A DNA stretch of 31,875 nt, taken from Loktanella sp. UBA3435. GTDB lineage: Bacteria > Pseudomonadota > Alphaproteobacteria > Rhodobacterales > Rhodobacteraceae. The translations under genes and the position numbers were made by a program. The stretch spans positions 1 through 31,875 of the forward strand of contig DFSO01000078.1 of NCBI GenBank assembly GCA_002378665.1, in the 5' to 3' direction. Under the pieces are notes generated by a model, which was given only the letters and a program-made list of their open reading frames with translations, did no database searches and was not told the origin of the DNA. This document shows, piece after piece, positions 31,532 through 31,875 of this stretch. Numbering within the stretch: position 1 is the first letter of the stretch; every line of letters starts with the position of its first letter.

Positions 31532-31875
31532 ATGTCCATTCCACAGTCCGGCGGCGGCCCGATCGAGCGGCACGAACAACTCGCGGAACTTCTGGCGAAA
31601 GGCTGTAAGCCGAAGGAAGATTGGCGCATTGGCACCGAGCACGAGAAATTCGGTTACTGCAAAGACACCCACAAACCGCTGCCCTATGAGGGCGAGCGCT
31701 CAATTCACGCGGTCCTATCTGGCCTGCGCGACCGTTTTGGTTGGGCCCCTGTTGAAGAAGACGGCAAGCTGATTGGCCTGAACAAGGGTCTTGCCAACGT
31801 CAGCCTAGAGCCAGGTGGCGCGTTGGAATTGTCTGGCGCACCAGTAGAGACGATCCACCAGACCTGCGACGAGGT
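31532..31875 (+). CDS. gshA: Glutamate-cysteine ligase, 5-prime part
   Basis: The first 114 codons of a GCS2/plant-type glutamate-cysteine ligase, which makes gamma-glutamylcysteine for glutathione; the rest lies beyond the window. MSIPQSGGGPIERHEQLAE is followed by the signature WRIGTEHEKFGY (about 32-43) and NKGLANVSLEPGGALELSG (about 84-102). The ATG has GGAG at 31520-31523. The frame stays open to the last base. Confidence 0.93.
   Translation, partial: MSIPQSGGGPIERHEQLAELLAKGCKPKEDWRIGTEHEKFGYCKDTHKPLPYEGERSIHAVLSGLRDRFGWAPVEEDGKLIGLNKGLANVSLEPGGALELSGAPVETIHQTCDE

Noticed and set aside
1..31875. CRISPR arrays, tRNA or rRNA genes, insertion sequences and prophage genes
   Set aside because: No regular repeat-spacer units, cloverleaf sequences, transposase or integrase-type reading frames, or phage structural genes were found by reading both strands.

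Overview
The window looks like chromosome of a marine Rhodobacteraceae / Roseobacter-group alphaproteobacterium. This is inferred from protein character (the DUF2794-type protein, aa3 oxidase subunit IV, the MbfA iron exporter with an Irr-type operator, the ubiA/rsmE/gshA neighbourhood, a DmdC-like acyl-CoA dehydrogenase) and from dense packing with moderately high GC. I see no rRNA, tRNA, CRISPR array, phage or insertion sequence, and no gap over 300 bases without a gene.

Layout. 1-4.5 kb: alanine dehydrogenase (minus) divergent from an Lrp/AsnC regulator, then an MFS transporter, aspartate-semialdehyde dehydrogenase and a 48-aa unknown protein. 4.4-6.4 kb (minus): a compact inorganic-carbon operon of beta-carbonic anhydrase, SbtA-type bicarbonate permease and SbtB-type PII-like protein. 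6.5-10 kb: an Hpt-like protein without its histidine, an M17 aminopeptidase coupled to an NlpC/P60 hydrolase, a DUF2794-type protein and an I78-inhibitor-like lipoprotein. 10.1-12.4 kb: glutathione-dependent formaldehyde dehydrogenase and the iron exporter MbfA under a likely Irr/ICE operator. 12.4-17 kb (minus): a chain fdhD-mobA-mobB-(RNase H-like domain::moeA)-GNAT in which every junction is a 4-nt ATGA overlap. 17-20 kb: AzlC/AzlD exporter, a Tat-type lipoprotein, aa3 oxidase subunit IV, and a second Lrp coupled to an unknown protein. 20-22.3 kb: a DUF6356-like membrane protein, a class II glutamine amidotransferase and a tandem HD-GYP protein. 22.3-26.2 kb: MBL-fold hydrolase, acyl-CoA dehydrogenase and TsaC/Sua5. 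26.2-28.4 kb: an OmpA-family envelope protein and a membrane coiled-coil protein. 28.4-31.9 kb: ubiA divergent from rsmE, a GNAT protein, a membrane protein and the start of gshA.

Most of this is housekeeping. The items that deserve attention are the SbtB/SbtA/carbonic anhydrase module, the RNase H-like::MoeA fusion in the molybdenum-cofactor/formate dehydrogenase maturation operon, the tandem HD-GYP protein with a degenerate first half, the ICE operator abutting the mbfA start, a perfect palindrome abutting an lrp start, and the fact that all six convergent gene junctions either overlap at their stop codons or are 2 nt apart. I did not see a clearly new defence or mobile system.
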